Assembly (NCBI GenBank): GCA_963681505.1
Contig: OY811987.1
Span: forward strand, 2,253,066 to 2,317,065
Direction: 5' to 3'
DNA from: Eunapius fragilis
Taxonomy: Eukaryota; Porifera; Demospongiae; Spongillida; Spongillidae
DNA length: 64,000 nucleotides
Translations under genes and position numbers: made by a program
Shown: positions 45,360 to 58,600 of the stretch, piece by piece
Layout of the letters: every line of letters begins with the position of its first letter
Position numbering within the stretch: the stretch's first letter is position 1
Notes under the pieces: generated by a model
Seen by the model: only the letters and a program-made list of their open reading frames with translations
Told to the model about the DNA's origin: nothing
The model's database searches: none

Positions 45360-45640
45360 ATAATTGACAGTAAAATTTGCAACCTGTGCATAAGTCTATA
45401 ATGTTATGTTCTTGTTTGAAAGTTTCAAATGAAAATGGTAGAAGACAACTAAAGTTAATCAGTTTTACAATGATTTGAAGATCAGCGTCACTGTGATCAC
45501 AATTTATGTCTCCCCACATGGATCGCGCCGTACACAGGGGAAAAAATTCGGTTTGATACCCTGATGATATGAAGTATTTCCATATGATCTGATGTAATGT
45601 TGTTGTAAACCACCGTAAATCGTGATTTGCAGATGCTAAA
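45360..45640 (-). CDS. Unidentified exon-like ORF inside the composite element
   Basis: A T-run plus AG (acceptor-like) at about 45,641-45,652 on the minus strand is followed by about 93 open codons to a stop near 45,357. The frame reads TTLHQIIWKYFISSGYQTEF, then LCTARSMWGDINCDHSDADL, then LLPFSFETFKQEHNIIDLC. Its composition is protein-like, with cysteines and tryptophans not expected by chance. It lies between the inverted arms at 44.5 and 46.0 kb, so it may be element-encoded. I recognise no domain; it could be a chance frame in AT-rich DNA. Confidence 0.35.
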
Positions 45641-45731
45641 AAAAAAAAAGGTGTTTTACATGGCATGCATTTTTTTTACATTGGTTGCATAATTTACACC
45701 ATTCTACTGTCAGGAACTACGTATACGTTAG

Positions 45732-45960
45732 AATAGACAACTTCACGATCTGATTATTTTGTACTCCGGATGTGATGTCACCTAGACACTACGAAGAAGT
45801 CCGTTGTTGTCTCTAGCTTTTATTGGGCCCCACAACGATGTAACTATATGAGGCCCAGTAAAAGCTAGAGACAACAAAGAGACAACAACGGACTTCTTCG
45901 TAGTGACTAGGTGACATCACATCCGGAGTACAAAATAATCAGATCGTGAAGTTGTCTATT
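45732..45960. mobile_element. 229-bp palindromic MITE (separate family)
   Basis: Arms of about 100 bp: AATAGACAACTTCACGATCT...CGGACTTCTTCGTAGTG in complement. One arm carries a small duplication (AGAGACAACAAAGAGACAAC). The loop contains GGGCCCCACAACGATG. It is nested inside the 44.5-46.1 kb inverted repeat. No target duplication was recognised. Confidence 0.87.
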
Positions 45961-46273
45961 GTGCAGCGTTATAAACAGGTGGGATTTCATTTGATAGCAG
46001 TTTTGTTAACCACTTTTGGCTAGCGATGTTGCTTTTGTCAAAATGCCTTCACGTCAACAAAAGAGGAGATATCTAAACGACGAGAGGAATACTCAAAGTC
46101 GAGACGACGAGTTAGAGTCCTCCTGCGTTGTAAAATGCTGATCCTGAACAAAAGCGGCCGGCGACTGCGCATGACACGTCAATTAAAGAGGCTACTTTAT
46201 AACTATGACTTGTCAGCACTTGCCAGTATTCGCAAATATCATTGACAATAAATTAAATTAAAAATAGAGGAAG

Positions 46274-46558
46274 CAAGTAAAGAAACTGAAACATTCTCTA
46301 ACGAGAAAGTTGGTGGGAGATAGGAATTGGAGGCAAAAGTGGTGTAAAAAGGAGGGGAACAAGGTTTTGGGAAAAGGATTGAGACAAAATCCTATATTTA
46401 GCACGAGTAAATGTAACGGAACCAAAAGAAGTACTAAATATAGAATTTTTGTCTCATTATCCTTTTCCTATGCAAAACCTGTTCCCCTTCATTTTACGTT
46501 TGCCTCCAATTCCTATACCCCACCAACTTTCTCGTTAGAGAATGTTTTTCTTTACTTG
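46274..46558. mobile_element. Fold-back MITE family 1, 285-bp palindrome
   Basis: Ends CAAGTAAAG / CTTTACTTG, with inner landmarks ACATTCTCTAACGAGAAAGT and its mirror ACTTTCTCGTTAGAGAATGT. Arms of about 120 bp with scattered mismatches; CTATATTTAGCAC near the loop matches the other copies. Confidence 0.88.
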
Positions 46559-46899
46559 GTGTAATTCCGAGTTGCTATGGCTGTTGCCACTCGTCAAATA
46601 TCGCTACTTTACACGATAGTCTCGTGCCTAGAGCAGTGCTAGTTATGTAATCTCTCAACGGCTGCCACCGGTCTGGGTGGGACTCTATCCCCGCCCATTT
46701 ATTGGAATTGATTTATTAATTGCATCATTTTATTTTAAAATGTCATCTTTACACATAGAGCTGAATACCGCCTTCAACCTACTGAACAACTTGCCTCCCA
46801 TGCAGCATAGCCATGTAATTGATAACAATATTTCCTAAATTGTTCTAAAACCGCTGTTATCAGTACGTTATTTATATTAATAATTGTCGACTAAGTCTC

Positions 46900-47075
46900 A
46901 TACTAGTTCGAGCCAATGCCCGTGCGTTCAATGGTAGGTTGGCTACAACAATGGACTTGCTTGAAGGCTAGTTTTGTGCAAGTTTGTGTGTAGTAACATG
47001 TATATGTGTGCATTTATTTACCTGTTAATGTAATGAATATTTCATTAATAAGTGAAAAATAATAATAATAATTGT
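46900..47075 (+). pseudogene. Extreme 3' fragment of the reverse-transcriptase element
   Basis: ATACTAGTTCGAGCCAATGC encodes LVRANARAF, the last conserved block of the element at 32.2 kb. AT-rich sequence with AATAATAATAATAATT follows. Only the final 20-30 codons and the 3' untranslated end remain. Confidence 0.65.
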
Positions 47076-47489
47076 CGATTCTCACATAGGCATGCGGCAA
47101 CTCTTCAACGAATGCAATGGGATAGAAAAGGAACATCTACGTGAAGCGTCAGGCATGTGAGGAATTGATTAGTTCTAGTTTGCAGAGCTTACGGAAGACT
47201 GACCTTAGCTTCCGGAAATACAAACGCAAGGGCCGGGCCGGCTAAAGCGGCTTGTAGTGGGATTGTGTGGTGTGAAGGTGACTACTGTTATCATGGCAGA
47301 TGTGATAATGAATGCATCCTACGCCTAAGGAGTAACTAGTAAGTCCCATCATGTGTAATCTACCAAAATAAGTTTCGCACGGATCTGGAGCTATAGAACG
47401 CAGATATGGAAGAATGCACCGGTGCAAGTAAGCCAACTGTGGGAGCATGTCTTCGTCGGAAATGCATGTCAATTGTACCTGTTCGGCGG

Positions 47490-48058
<569 letters not shown>

Positions 48059-48639
48059 GTTGTTTGCGTGTGTACGTGTGTTTCTCTTTCTCTCCCTTGT
48101 GTCTCTGTGCGGTGAACGTGTGAGTTGCGCGCGCCCCCGCGTGTAAGCGTGCGTGGGTGTGCATGTATAAACGTATTATTACTATATGTGTGCATATATA
48201 TAGGTAGCATAGATAATAATAAAATTCAACCATCTTTGGCAATGATAGCTTCATTAAAAAACAATTCCCACCTATATATGACAACCCTTCAGTGTTAGGG
48301 TGTACGCTTGCATTTATTTCCTCTTCACTCAAACAGGCATATCACGTGGAAGCTCTTTAACAATGGCCAATACCAGAGCCGTAAGTGACCTATCGTGCTG
48401 ATCAGCTGTTGTTGATATTTTTAGCAATTCTATAATTTAGGGGTGCAGGATGCTTGGTGCAGGGTGCTTATTGTATCGGGCACCAGTGCAGGCGTCAGAC
48501 ATTGAATAACAGCCTGTAGAAATTTACATTTAACCATTCATACATTTCGTTAACTGATTAAATTTAGTTCTGTTACGTGTACTACACGGATATGTAACAC
48601 GAAAGGCCCGGGCATTGATGTAACAAACCATCATCTGAT

Positions 48640-49510
48640 CCTGGTAGCGGTGCCGCTCAGGGTCACGAAATTTTATCGTGAACTGTCCTAAATGGGACAA
48701 TTCACGATAAAATTTCGCGAACAAGTATTGCCGAGTATAAAAATCCATTGCGTCTTGAATCATTATAACGTCCGAACGGTCAGTAAACACTATATGCGTC
48801 CTATTTCAAAACTTCATGCTATACCATTTTACTATGGAAAAATACATCTTGGGGTCTTGTATTTGCTCAGTGCCAGTATTACAACGTCCCATACCCTCAC
48901 AGTGTTTGAAACCGCCAAAACTTTCGGCAGGAGTAATCAAATCACATCAAATTCGGTTTTCCGGTAGAGAGCTAGGTCTTGTACCTATTGATTTGTTCTG
49001 TATTTGTTCTGTTCGTTAATTTTTACTTCATCCGTTAATTAGAGAGGTATAGCTGTGCAAAGTGGTTTCCCGTTTGATTCGCCTGATTTAGTCTGTTAAT
49101 GGGAGCGGGTGCATAAATCATTGGGCGAGGCGCGAATCGAGCGGGAAACCAGAGATAATATATAGATTTGTATTTCTGGGGAAACCGTGCACTCACTTTG
49201 CACAGCAATATCACCGTAACGGATGAAGTAATGAACGGAACAAATTAATAGTCTTTATGCCTACAAACCAAGCGATGTGCAGTGATTACTCTTGCCGAAA
49301 GTTATGGCGCGTTCAAACCCTGTGGGCAATCGGAGGTTGTAATGCTGGTATCGAGCAAGTACGAGGCGTACACCAAAATGCATCTCACCATAGAGAAATG
49401 GTGCGGTTTGAAGTCTTGAAAATAGAACGTCGACCGTTCGGACGTTATAACGATTCATACGCAATATTTTTGGGGTCACGAAATTTTGTAATGAACAGTC
49501 CCCATATAGC
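48640..49510. mobile_element. Large fold-back element (family 2 relative), about 0.87 kb
   Basis: The left end GGGTCACGAAATTTTATCGT and the right end ACGAAATTTTGTAATGAACA + GTCC are mirror images, as are ATTATAACGTCCGAACGGTC / GACCGTTCGGACGTTATAAC (shortened here), ACCATTT-ACTATGG / CCATAGAGAAATGGT and CCGTTAATTAGAG / CCGTAACGGATG. The centre (49,060-49,200) shares CGGTTTCCCG and GGTGCATAAATCATTGGGCG with family 2 at 29.8 kb. A secondary hairpin at 48,655-48,722 sits at the left tip. It ends about 180 bp before the LRRK start codon. Confidence 0.75.
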
Positions 49511-49685
49511 ACTTTCTGCATTTGTATTTCCTGGCCTTCCCATTCCAAACAGGAGCTTCTTTCAATGGCTTTATTTTCATTGGTGGGCCAGAGAAAAAAG
49601 AAAACAAATACATTCATCAATGGTAACATTATATATATGTGTGGATATGTGAACATATTTAAGAATTCCATTTCCTCACTAGAAA

Positions 49686-52600
49686 ATGGATGTATTGCAG
49701 AAGATTTGCAAGAAAGTAAGTGAAATGCGTTATTAAATCCCTATTACCAGATACAGTCACTGAAGCACATTGTTTCAGTGCCTGACAACTCCATGCATTA
49801 TTCTGATTATAATTGTAAGTGCTTCAAATATTTTTAAATTTGAGTTACTCTGTGGCGGACACACATTTCAGAGTAGATTTGTTTCCCTGCAGGTTTGTAT
49901 GCAATAATAGACAAGCCAGACTGCACGGCTGATGATGTTGAGAAGTTTTCACTCACTCTTGACTACCTGAGCACCAACCATGGCTACACACTGGAAACTG
50001 ATAAATCATCCCTGCTTCATAGGTGTGCACAAGTATTATGCATGGGTATCAGATCATACAATAGTTCCTTTTTGGTACTTGCATTGATTCGAATACCCAT
50101 TCAGATGGACAGTAACTCAGAGTGCAATGTGGGGACTGAGATGAATTCTCAACGTAAAATGAGTAAAAATACGTACAATAAGTAGGACATAAATATATAA
50201 TGCCAAGGTGTGCATGAAAAACATGGACAAATCTTAATTCACACTAAGGGTCAAGTCACTACACCTTGAGGAGGAGACAAGCAGTTGGTATGGACATTGG
50301 ACATGACAATGTCCACTTTATCCAATCCAGTAAGCTTAAAGTAGCTTATTGTAGGAAACTGAATCAAGCAATTTTAAGATGGCTGTTTTTTTTAATGAAG
50401 TCCATGCCGTTACCAACTTGTCACAAGGAATTGCTGTGGTTGTCATAGAATGCATCAGAATGTTTCAAGGATAGCTTACAAATCTATTTCACATGCAAAA
50501 CCCCATTGCAGGTGATGAAACTTTACCAATGCCAGCAAACAAGCTATGGTTGATAGCAGTTATTAGAAGCTGTATCATGTTCTAGATAGGGAGTTAATCA
50601 ATTTTACCTTTACCTTGCATCTCTTTAGTGCCGCAGAGAAAAACAATATGGCTATTGTATTGGAGCTACTGCTGAGCCATGAGCCTCAATATGTTGAGAT
50701 AAATCATTCAAACTATGAAACAATTCTACACGTTGCATGCCGGCTCAAGTCTGCACTGCGCTATATTTACATCATAGTTTTTCCTAGTCTCCTTACTGTA
50801 CCTGACAGAAATGGAAACTACCCAATTCACACTGCATGTGAAGTGAATGACATTGAGTTTGTCTCATGGCTTTTAAAATCAATTTTAAACAAAGAAGAGG
50901 TTCCTAATGCAGCAGTCAGCTTTGATGCATCACTTTTAAATGACAATATTGCACCCGATTTTGCCCCTTCTCTGAGTTTTGTTAGTAGAGCCAGCAAGTT
51001 TGCAGATGCTAATGCAAAAGGACATACAGTATATCACATTGCAGTGTCCAAGGGTTATTGCCAATTGCTTGCCTTGTTGCTGGATATTTCGGAATTGATG
51101 CTTGATGAGTTTGAGATAGGTAGAGTTGTTGCACCAGATTTTGATGAAAAAACACCAATTGACATGGCTATTGCACACCAGCAGCCAAAATGTCTGTCAC
51201 TTTTGCTTCATTTTCTCAATAAGCATGGTTTACTACAGAAGGTGATGCATGATAAACGATTTATGGTAAGCGCTGCTGACATTGGTAGTATGGATATCAT
51301 GAAGCAGCTAGTCAAGTATGGATTCAGACAAGGTCTGGAGTATTCCATTGGTAAAGTTCAGGATGAACAACTAAAGCGTCTTCTCTTTTACTACTACACA
51401 CAACTGACAAGTGTGCAGGTTATTATGGATTCACAGCCAAATAATAAAATTGCTCTCAAAGTTGGACAAGTCAAATGGAATGCAGTATCAACCAAGGAAG
51501 TCAGTGTTGACATGATCAACGATTGCTTCAGTGCAATGGAATCCATTGCTAAAACCATCAGTGAATGCGAAAAGGCATCACAATCACTTGATGACCTTTG
51601 TACCCTTCAAAATCTTGCCACAAAATGTTTAAGTTACATTGAAAGTGGAAAGCCTTTTACATTTCAGATAAATTCCAACCCATTAATTCCGATCACTGTG
51701 GTCAATATTACGCAGTGCACACTAAGGTTTGTTACTCCAGAATTGTTCCAATTGCCAAAGTTGGAAGTTCTAAATCTGTCAGATAATAATATTCAAAATC
51801 TTCCCACAGCTGTGGGAGCTTTGCAGTGCATATATTCATCTTCCTCCCTGAAAAGTCTGGTGTTGGATGGCAACCAGTTGAAGATGCTTCCTGAAGATCT
51901 CTTACATGGTCTGGCTAACTCTTTGGAGCACCTAAGTGTGCAAAGGAATGAGTTAACAGAGCTTCCACCAGGTCTGTGGATAATGCCTCATCTCAAAAAG
52001 CTTAATCTGGCAAGGAACAAGTTATCACAACTGCATTATTTCAGTGACAGATTTTTTATGAACAATCCAGTATATTCAAAACGTGTCCTTGATGCTATGG
52101 AAAGATATAATTATCATAGCCTTAATGAATCACCATTGCCAGAACGCAGTACTTCACAAATAGAGCAGTACCTGCAACGACTTCAGGTGTTTTACCAAAT
52201 GCTGAATATGGTCACAGGTGAAACATTCAGTGTTCAAATTTTTAAACAATGGGTTTCTTTCCTCAATGAGCAATGGTATAGTCAAGATGTTTCTGAACAA
52301 TATGTACATGGATCTCCATTTCAATGCCCCCAAATTGTTTTCAATGTAGAGCTCACATATCTCAATCTATCACACAACAATTTCACAAATTTCCCCAAGG
52401 AACTGCCTTGCTTAGTACCAAACCTGAAGGAGCTTATCATGTCCTGTAATAAAATTAAGGATTTGAATCTCATTGGCTGTATGCCTTCCAATATAGCAAA
52501 AATTTGTTTGGATCACAATGTTATTGAAAGTTTAACAGCTGCACATCCAGCCGCACCATTCTGCCTAGCCCCTTGCATGATTATGCAACTGGAGCAAATT

Positions 52601-55600
52601 GGCTGCAATCACACTGCTCACACTACTCTAAAGTCACTTTCAAATCTTCAACTAGGATACAACAATCTGAAGGACTTTTGTCCTCCTATATTCGATGAAA
52701 TTATTGAAGATCATACGGTCGTGTGTACAAAACTTGTTCAATTTCCCCAACTATCTGTTCTTTCACTTGAAAACAATATGCTGACATCTGTTCCATCAGA
52801 AATACTCGATATAACATCCCTGAACTCTCTCAATCTGGCTCATAATGCAGGCATTGTCCACTTACCAAGCAAATTGGGTCTCCTACCTCTGTATAGTTTG
52901 AACCTTGAAGGCCTATCATTAGCAGAAATACCGATCACCAATTATAATAATTCATCTAGAGAACTACTAGCCTACCTTAAAGGAATTCATCAAGGGTGAG
53001 CATTTTATTGTTTTTGTATTGCAGTGATAATTACCTCCATTTAGAAAGGAGTATTATCGTCACATGAAGTTAATGTTGATGGGATCAACAAATGCTGGTA
53101 AAACTACTCTTCTGCTTCAGCTTACAAAGAAAAAAGGAAAATTGGTTCGCCAGAGGCCAGTCCAAATGGGGATAAATGGGACTCCCTTGTCTACTGTTGG
53201 TGTTGAATTGGGTCAATGGGAATATTCTCCAAAGCTGTGCTGTCCACCAATAACCTTCATGACATGGGATTTTGGAGGCCAGGTATTTAGAAGGATATAT
53301 TGGGGTTCTTAAGGCAATGTGTAATGTCAATGCTACAAATTAATTTTAGTTTTGTCTAAATCTATGCCAGTTATTAATTCTGTTAAGAGACATTTAATGT
53401 TGTGAAAGTATTTTTAAAGTGAATGTAAAACATCCTTTTGTAAGCATTCCTGTGATTAATAGTTCTCCACTTTTTGATTAGGAAGAGTACTATGCCACCC
53501 ATCAATGCTTTATTTCCCATCGTTCAATATATTTGGTGATCTGGGATGCACAAGAAGGAGAAGCAGGCCTACAGGGTCTTAAGTCATGGCTGGAGAATAT
53601 TGAGGTATACCACTGGACAATCACTTTGTATATTGTGATAACTATATCTTGATTAGATCCATGCACCCAGTGCACCAGTGATAGTGATTGGAACACATGC
53701 TGATTGCATTAAGAATACGGCTGTGCTTGGAGAAGACTTCAAGAGGCTGTACATAGAGTACAACCACAGCAGCTTTGCCTATCCCATGATTCAACCTCAC
53801 TGCTTCTTTATAAACAGCTTCAGTTCCTCTGACATACAAGGGCTGAGAAAGTATATTTATAAACTCGCTCAGACATACAAAAAACCAGGTTAGAACACAG
53901 GCATTACAGCTTAATGTTTTTTCAGCATCATATCTTTATATTAGGTGCGCGCAAAGACACACCACCAGTGGTAGATGAGCCTATTCCAACGTACTACATG
54001 ACTCTACTGAATATTATCAAACGTTGGGCTGCTAGGTGCAATGTGCAAGGAATTAACCCTCTCTTCACTAAGGAAGTTTATCTGTGAGTTGTTCAGGCTT
54101 TCAGCTTACTTGAATGTCTATCCAATATTAGGTTATGTAAATTTATTAGTCTGTTATTGAAAATGCAGTTTGAAAAAGAACACAATGATCAGAATAGTAT
54201 TTGTTATTGTTGCAAGTGAAAAGGGATCTAACGCGATATTATAGGGAAGGAGCATCAAAGTTGATGAGTGTGATTAAACAACTAACAATTCAGGTACCAC
54301 AGCACAATGAAGGACACACGATTTTTTTTTTTAGAGGTTGTAGCCGGAAGACCTAAGTGTCTCTTAGAATATCAAATAATTCGAAAACTTGAAAAAATGT
54401 TATGGCCATTTTGCATTGGCTTCAACGTCCCAATTATAGTTTATATGGAACGTTATTGATTATATAATTAATAATAATAATTATTATTATATATACATAT
54501 ATATACTGCATCCTAATCAAATTGATATCGTCGACGTTACGATGCACAGAGTTAAAAAAAAAAAACCTCCATGGTTAGCAACATTTGAAGAACTATATTC
54601 AATCATGAGGTGATTTTACAAGTGATTTTTTTTTAAAATCATTTACAAAATAATTGACTCGCGGTATTGTTTACGTGTGATGTCCAAGCACTGCTGCCGC
54701 GATATGGTATTTTGCCTATATCGTCTATATCGCGATATGCGTAAAATATATTGTATCGCGATATATTCACCGAAGGCTGTGTTGTTGTGGCGGCGACAAA
54801 AGAGACAACACATATAAACCACTGTATCATACTGTATAGAACTGGGGGGATATCGTATAGGACGGTGAATTATATTGCCAAACTGGTATACGGAAGTATC
54901 TAGCTATCCTAGTCTCACTGTATTTTCAAAAAGGGCCTCATCACTACTTTTCTGGTTTTATATAAAGTGATGAAGCCACTTTCTGCATGATTAAATGCAT
55001 TTAATTCAAAGTGGTTCGTATCAGTTTTGCACAAAAGCATTTTTATACCAAATCAGTATTATTGTCTAATGAGTGAGAGGAGCAATTCAATGTGCTTTGT
55101 ATTGGTAGAAATGAAATCCAGCAATGCAAGTTTCCTGGCACTGTGCAGGACATATTGGAAGCCAGTTGTTTTTGGCATGACAATGGTGAGGTAATGAAAA
55201 TAAGTACCTTTTTAAATATTTTTTTATGTCAACTTAGGAATTATATTCCATCACAAAGCTGTCACAACTGATGAACTCTACTGTATTGATCCTCAGTGGA
55301 TGTGTTCAATGTTGTCAAAGGTTGTCACTGTGAATGAGATAAACCCATTTCATAAAAATGGTATGCATATTACAATAGACGAAACTTTGCATAGTTGGTA
55401 CCTACATAAATTACCTCTTTAATCTTCCTCACAGGCTTTATGTCTCAAGAAAGTTTTGTTATGCTATACGATTATAATAAATCCAGCTTGGCTTCAAAGG
55501 AGTTGTTCATCAATGCAGTCATCAGTATCATGCAGAGTTTTGAAATCATTCTTCCCCTAGACCAACAGTCTGTCCTCATTCCTTCATTTATTTCAAATCA

Positions 55601-58600
55601 AAGGGAAAATGCATGTGATCTCACTCAGGATGACTCTGGAAGGCTTTCTGTCCCAAGGAACATTGGGTACCCCATTACATCAATCACTGCTCAGGATAAT
55701 TTCATAATAAGGCACTACATACTCCCATTTATTCCAAATGCGTTCTTCCCTCGTCTGATTTCACGCATCTGTGCCAGTCGTATAATTTATAAATGTAAAA
55801 GCATGTTTGGGGCATTTGCCCCTTGGTGGAGCTGCTGGAGAGAAGGTGTCTGTCTCATCTGTAATGATGCGGAGGTTCTCAGGATTGTCCCTGTAACATA
55901 TCCACTCCCAGGTACGGAAACCACATACATGATAACCAGCTCAGGTAACACAACGGTAAAAAAATTTACTGGAATAGAGGTGAGGGTGGCAATAAAATCA
56001 TCAATATATGCCCTCCCAGTATCCGTTTACGGAGTGGGTAAAATGAGTAATCAAGCATCAGCGCGTCTTGATCCCTTGTGTGCAGCCACTTGGCTCCTTC
56101 AGCAAGCCATTGAGTATATAGACTCTGTGTTTGATGATTGGTATGTATCGTTTGGCAGAAATGTTAATAATGAGCTCTCCATAATACAACAAGCCTCTCC
56201 TTGTCCTATGTGTGCAGCAAGGGTCCAACATGCCAATATGTTGGCACAAACGGAGGGACGAAAATACTCATACTACTTGTTTTCATCCCAATATTGTGCA
56301 CGTGCTGTTGCAACACATCAGGAGCTAAAATGCCCTATTCATGGGAGTGTTCCCATATCTGTAATATTTCCCGATGTGGTAAGAATTATTCCATTTGCTT
56401 TATTTCTTTTTCAACACGGGTATTTTTTTACAGGTTTTTGGAGACTTTGCACATCACATGATTTATGATGTAGCTGAAATTAATGTGGGGGTTCTTCTGG
56501 GAAGTGGTGGATACGGTAGTGTATATTCTGGTACCACCGAACGAATTGTAAAGATTCCGGCTGTTGGTGTCGCACACATAATCTTACCTTCAATTGCAGG
56601 GAACCATTCCTCAAAGAATTGCTATAAAGAAGTTTGGAGAAATGGATGCCACCGCTGGTTCATCTGATAGTCATGCGTGGGAAGCATATCAGCAGATCAG
56701 CAGAGAGGCAAGGGTGATGTGCAGGCTAAACCATGAAAATATTCTTGGACTGATGGGAATTGTAGTAGCACCTCTGATGCTTTTGCTTGAGCTGGCTCCA
56801 CTTGGTGACCTGAAAGACTGCATTCAAAAATTTCAAAAAGTGGATGTAATGCTGAATGCTAATACTGTTTGTTCCACAATAGAGCAGGTAATGTTGATAC
56901 TTAACTGAGTTTATATCATAGGATTATTTATTTGCATGCTAACTTTAGTTATTATTTTGTTTGTGTACTGCAGTACTTGACAATCAGGGTGGAAGATAGT
57001 CTCCAGTCCTGTGCATGGCTTTGGGTCTCAGTCAGGCTTCAGGATATGCTTATCCCTTTCTGCGTTTGTTGATGGTTGTGAATAGGATCAATAAGACTAA
57101 TACAAATGGAAGTTAGTTATAAATAATTTTTGATATGCTGTTTGAACATTCTACCCCAGGTTGCTAAGGCCATGGACTACATTCACTCAAAGATGTTCGT
57201 ATTTCGCGACCTTAAACCAGGAAATGTACTGGTATGGAGGTTTCCACTTCCTGATACACAGTGGGATGACGACACAGCAGTTCATGTCAAAGTTGCTGAC
57301 TATGGAATTTGTCAGCAGTACACACCACAAGGTGTGCGAGGAGAGGAAGGAACTCCCTTGTATCTACCACCTGAAGTGATCCTTTTCAATGGTCAACAGT
57401 GTCAGGACACAAAGCTAGATGTCTACTCCTTTGGGATGCTCATGTACTACCTTTTCACATTTCAACATCCATTCCAGAATGAGACCAGGTCACCTGCAGC
57501 CTTACTTCGAAACCAACAAAGACCTTCATTATCATTTAAGGTCAGGCACTAATTTCTAGTCTAGAAGCTATAACTTTCACTGCATTCCAGATACGTCCAC
57601 ATGTGTTAGGCCTCGATTATGAATGCCATTAAAACGCGACCGACTTCCAACTAGTCTCGTACCCAGACCATATGATGTGAGCATTATATGTAACAATATG
57701 CGCTTGCGTCTATGGTCTTGATACGAGATTAGCTTCTAAAATAATATTGGCGATCAGATCATTTAAATTATTAACGCTATCAAACACGAAGTCAAAAATG
57801 AGCAATTTCATTTTTTATTTTTTTTTGGTGTCACAAACGGACCGTACACTTTTACAGTACAAAACATAAATTGGTGGCGCAGTGGACCTATATACGTGTC
57901 CCGAGCACAAGGCAATATTACATATATTTATGCATACAGCAGCTAGTAACCCATGAAAGAAGTATTCTCTTCAATAAAAAAAAGTTGGAATGATACAATG
58001 TATATTGTCAAGGCTGTAGCTGCGCAGAAAAACATGCGTCAATTGTAATGAATGAATCAGACCCATATTTTATCAAGGTCTGTTTCGTTTAATTTCTTTC
58101 GATTTACACCTCTGTTGCCTTGGAATCTATAGAACTTTATAGAATTGGTATTGATACATACAACCTATTTCCACTAGTATCACACAGTGCTTCTATTAAA
58201 TGAGAACATATTCCATTCCAACAGCAATGCCCCCGCTCTCTCTGGCTGCTAGAACTGATGTGTTGGTGCTGGAGTGAACATCCTTACCACAGGCCTAGTT
58301 TTAAAGAAGTAATTGCAGCACTCGACAATGGGGTCACATCGCACCTGGCTTCAGCATTCCCTATCACAAACAATGATCAAGGAGTAGTTGCAGCATGTGC
58401 AAGATGGACATCAAAGAGCCAGCGTCTGTATTCGGCCTCTGCTTCATTCTCAAGAGAGCAATCAGCAGGGACACCCGGTTACCTATATCCTCTTGGGTAC
58501 ACCAAAATGGCTGATAGTATTGCTGCACATACACAATGTTTAGATGTCTGGTGTGCACACAAAGAAGGGCTCAAATGTGTCAGCTGTAAAGCATTTAGTT

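Larger units (their letters stand above)
44480..46090. repeat. Large inverted repeat (about 110-bp arms) around a 1.37-kb centre
   Basis: 44,488-44,600 (minus sense) and 45,967-46,085 (plus sense) are about 90% complementary: TAAACAGGTGGGATTTCATT, CCACTTTTGGCTAGCGA and AAATGCCTTC-CGTCAACAAA. Each arm carries the start of a basic reading frame (MPSRQQKRR, with a third related start near 36,020). Each arm lies just inside a fold-back MITE (44,151-44,422 and 46,274-46,558), giving a symmetrical 2.4-kb composite. Confidence 0.78.

Noticed and set aside
49257..49671. Overlapping ORFs of 131 and 136 codons upstream of LRRK
   Set aside because: They lie in the inverted arm of the fold-back element, on both strands, without a domain or splice continuity to LRRK.
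55109..55185. Acceptor at 55,107-55,108 for LRRK exon 10
   Set aside because: The motif is good, but joining to exon 9 gives an immediate stop; starting at 55,080 or 55,083 restores the frame. A missed extra exon is the alternative.
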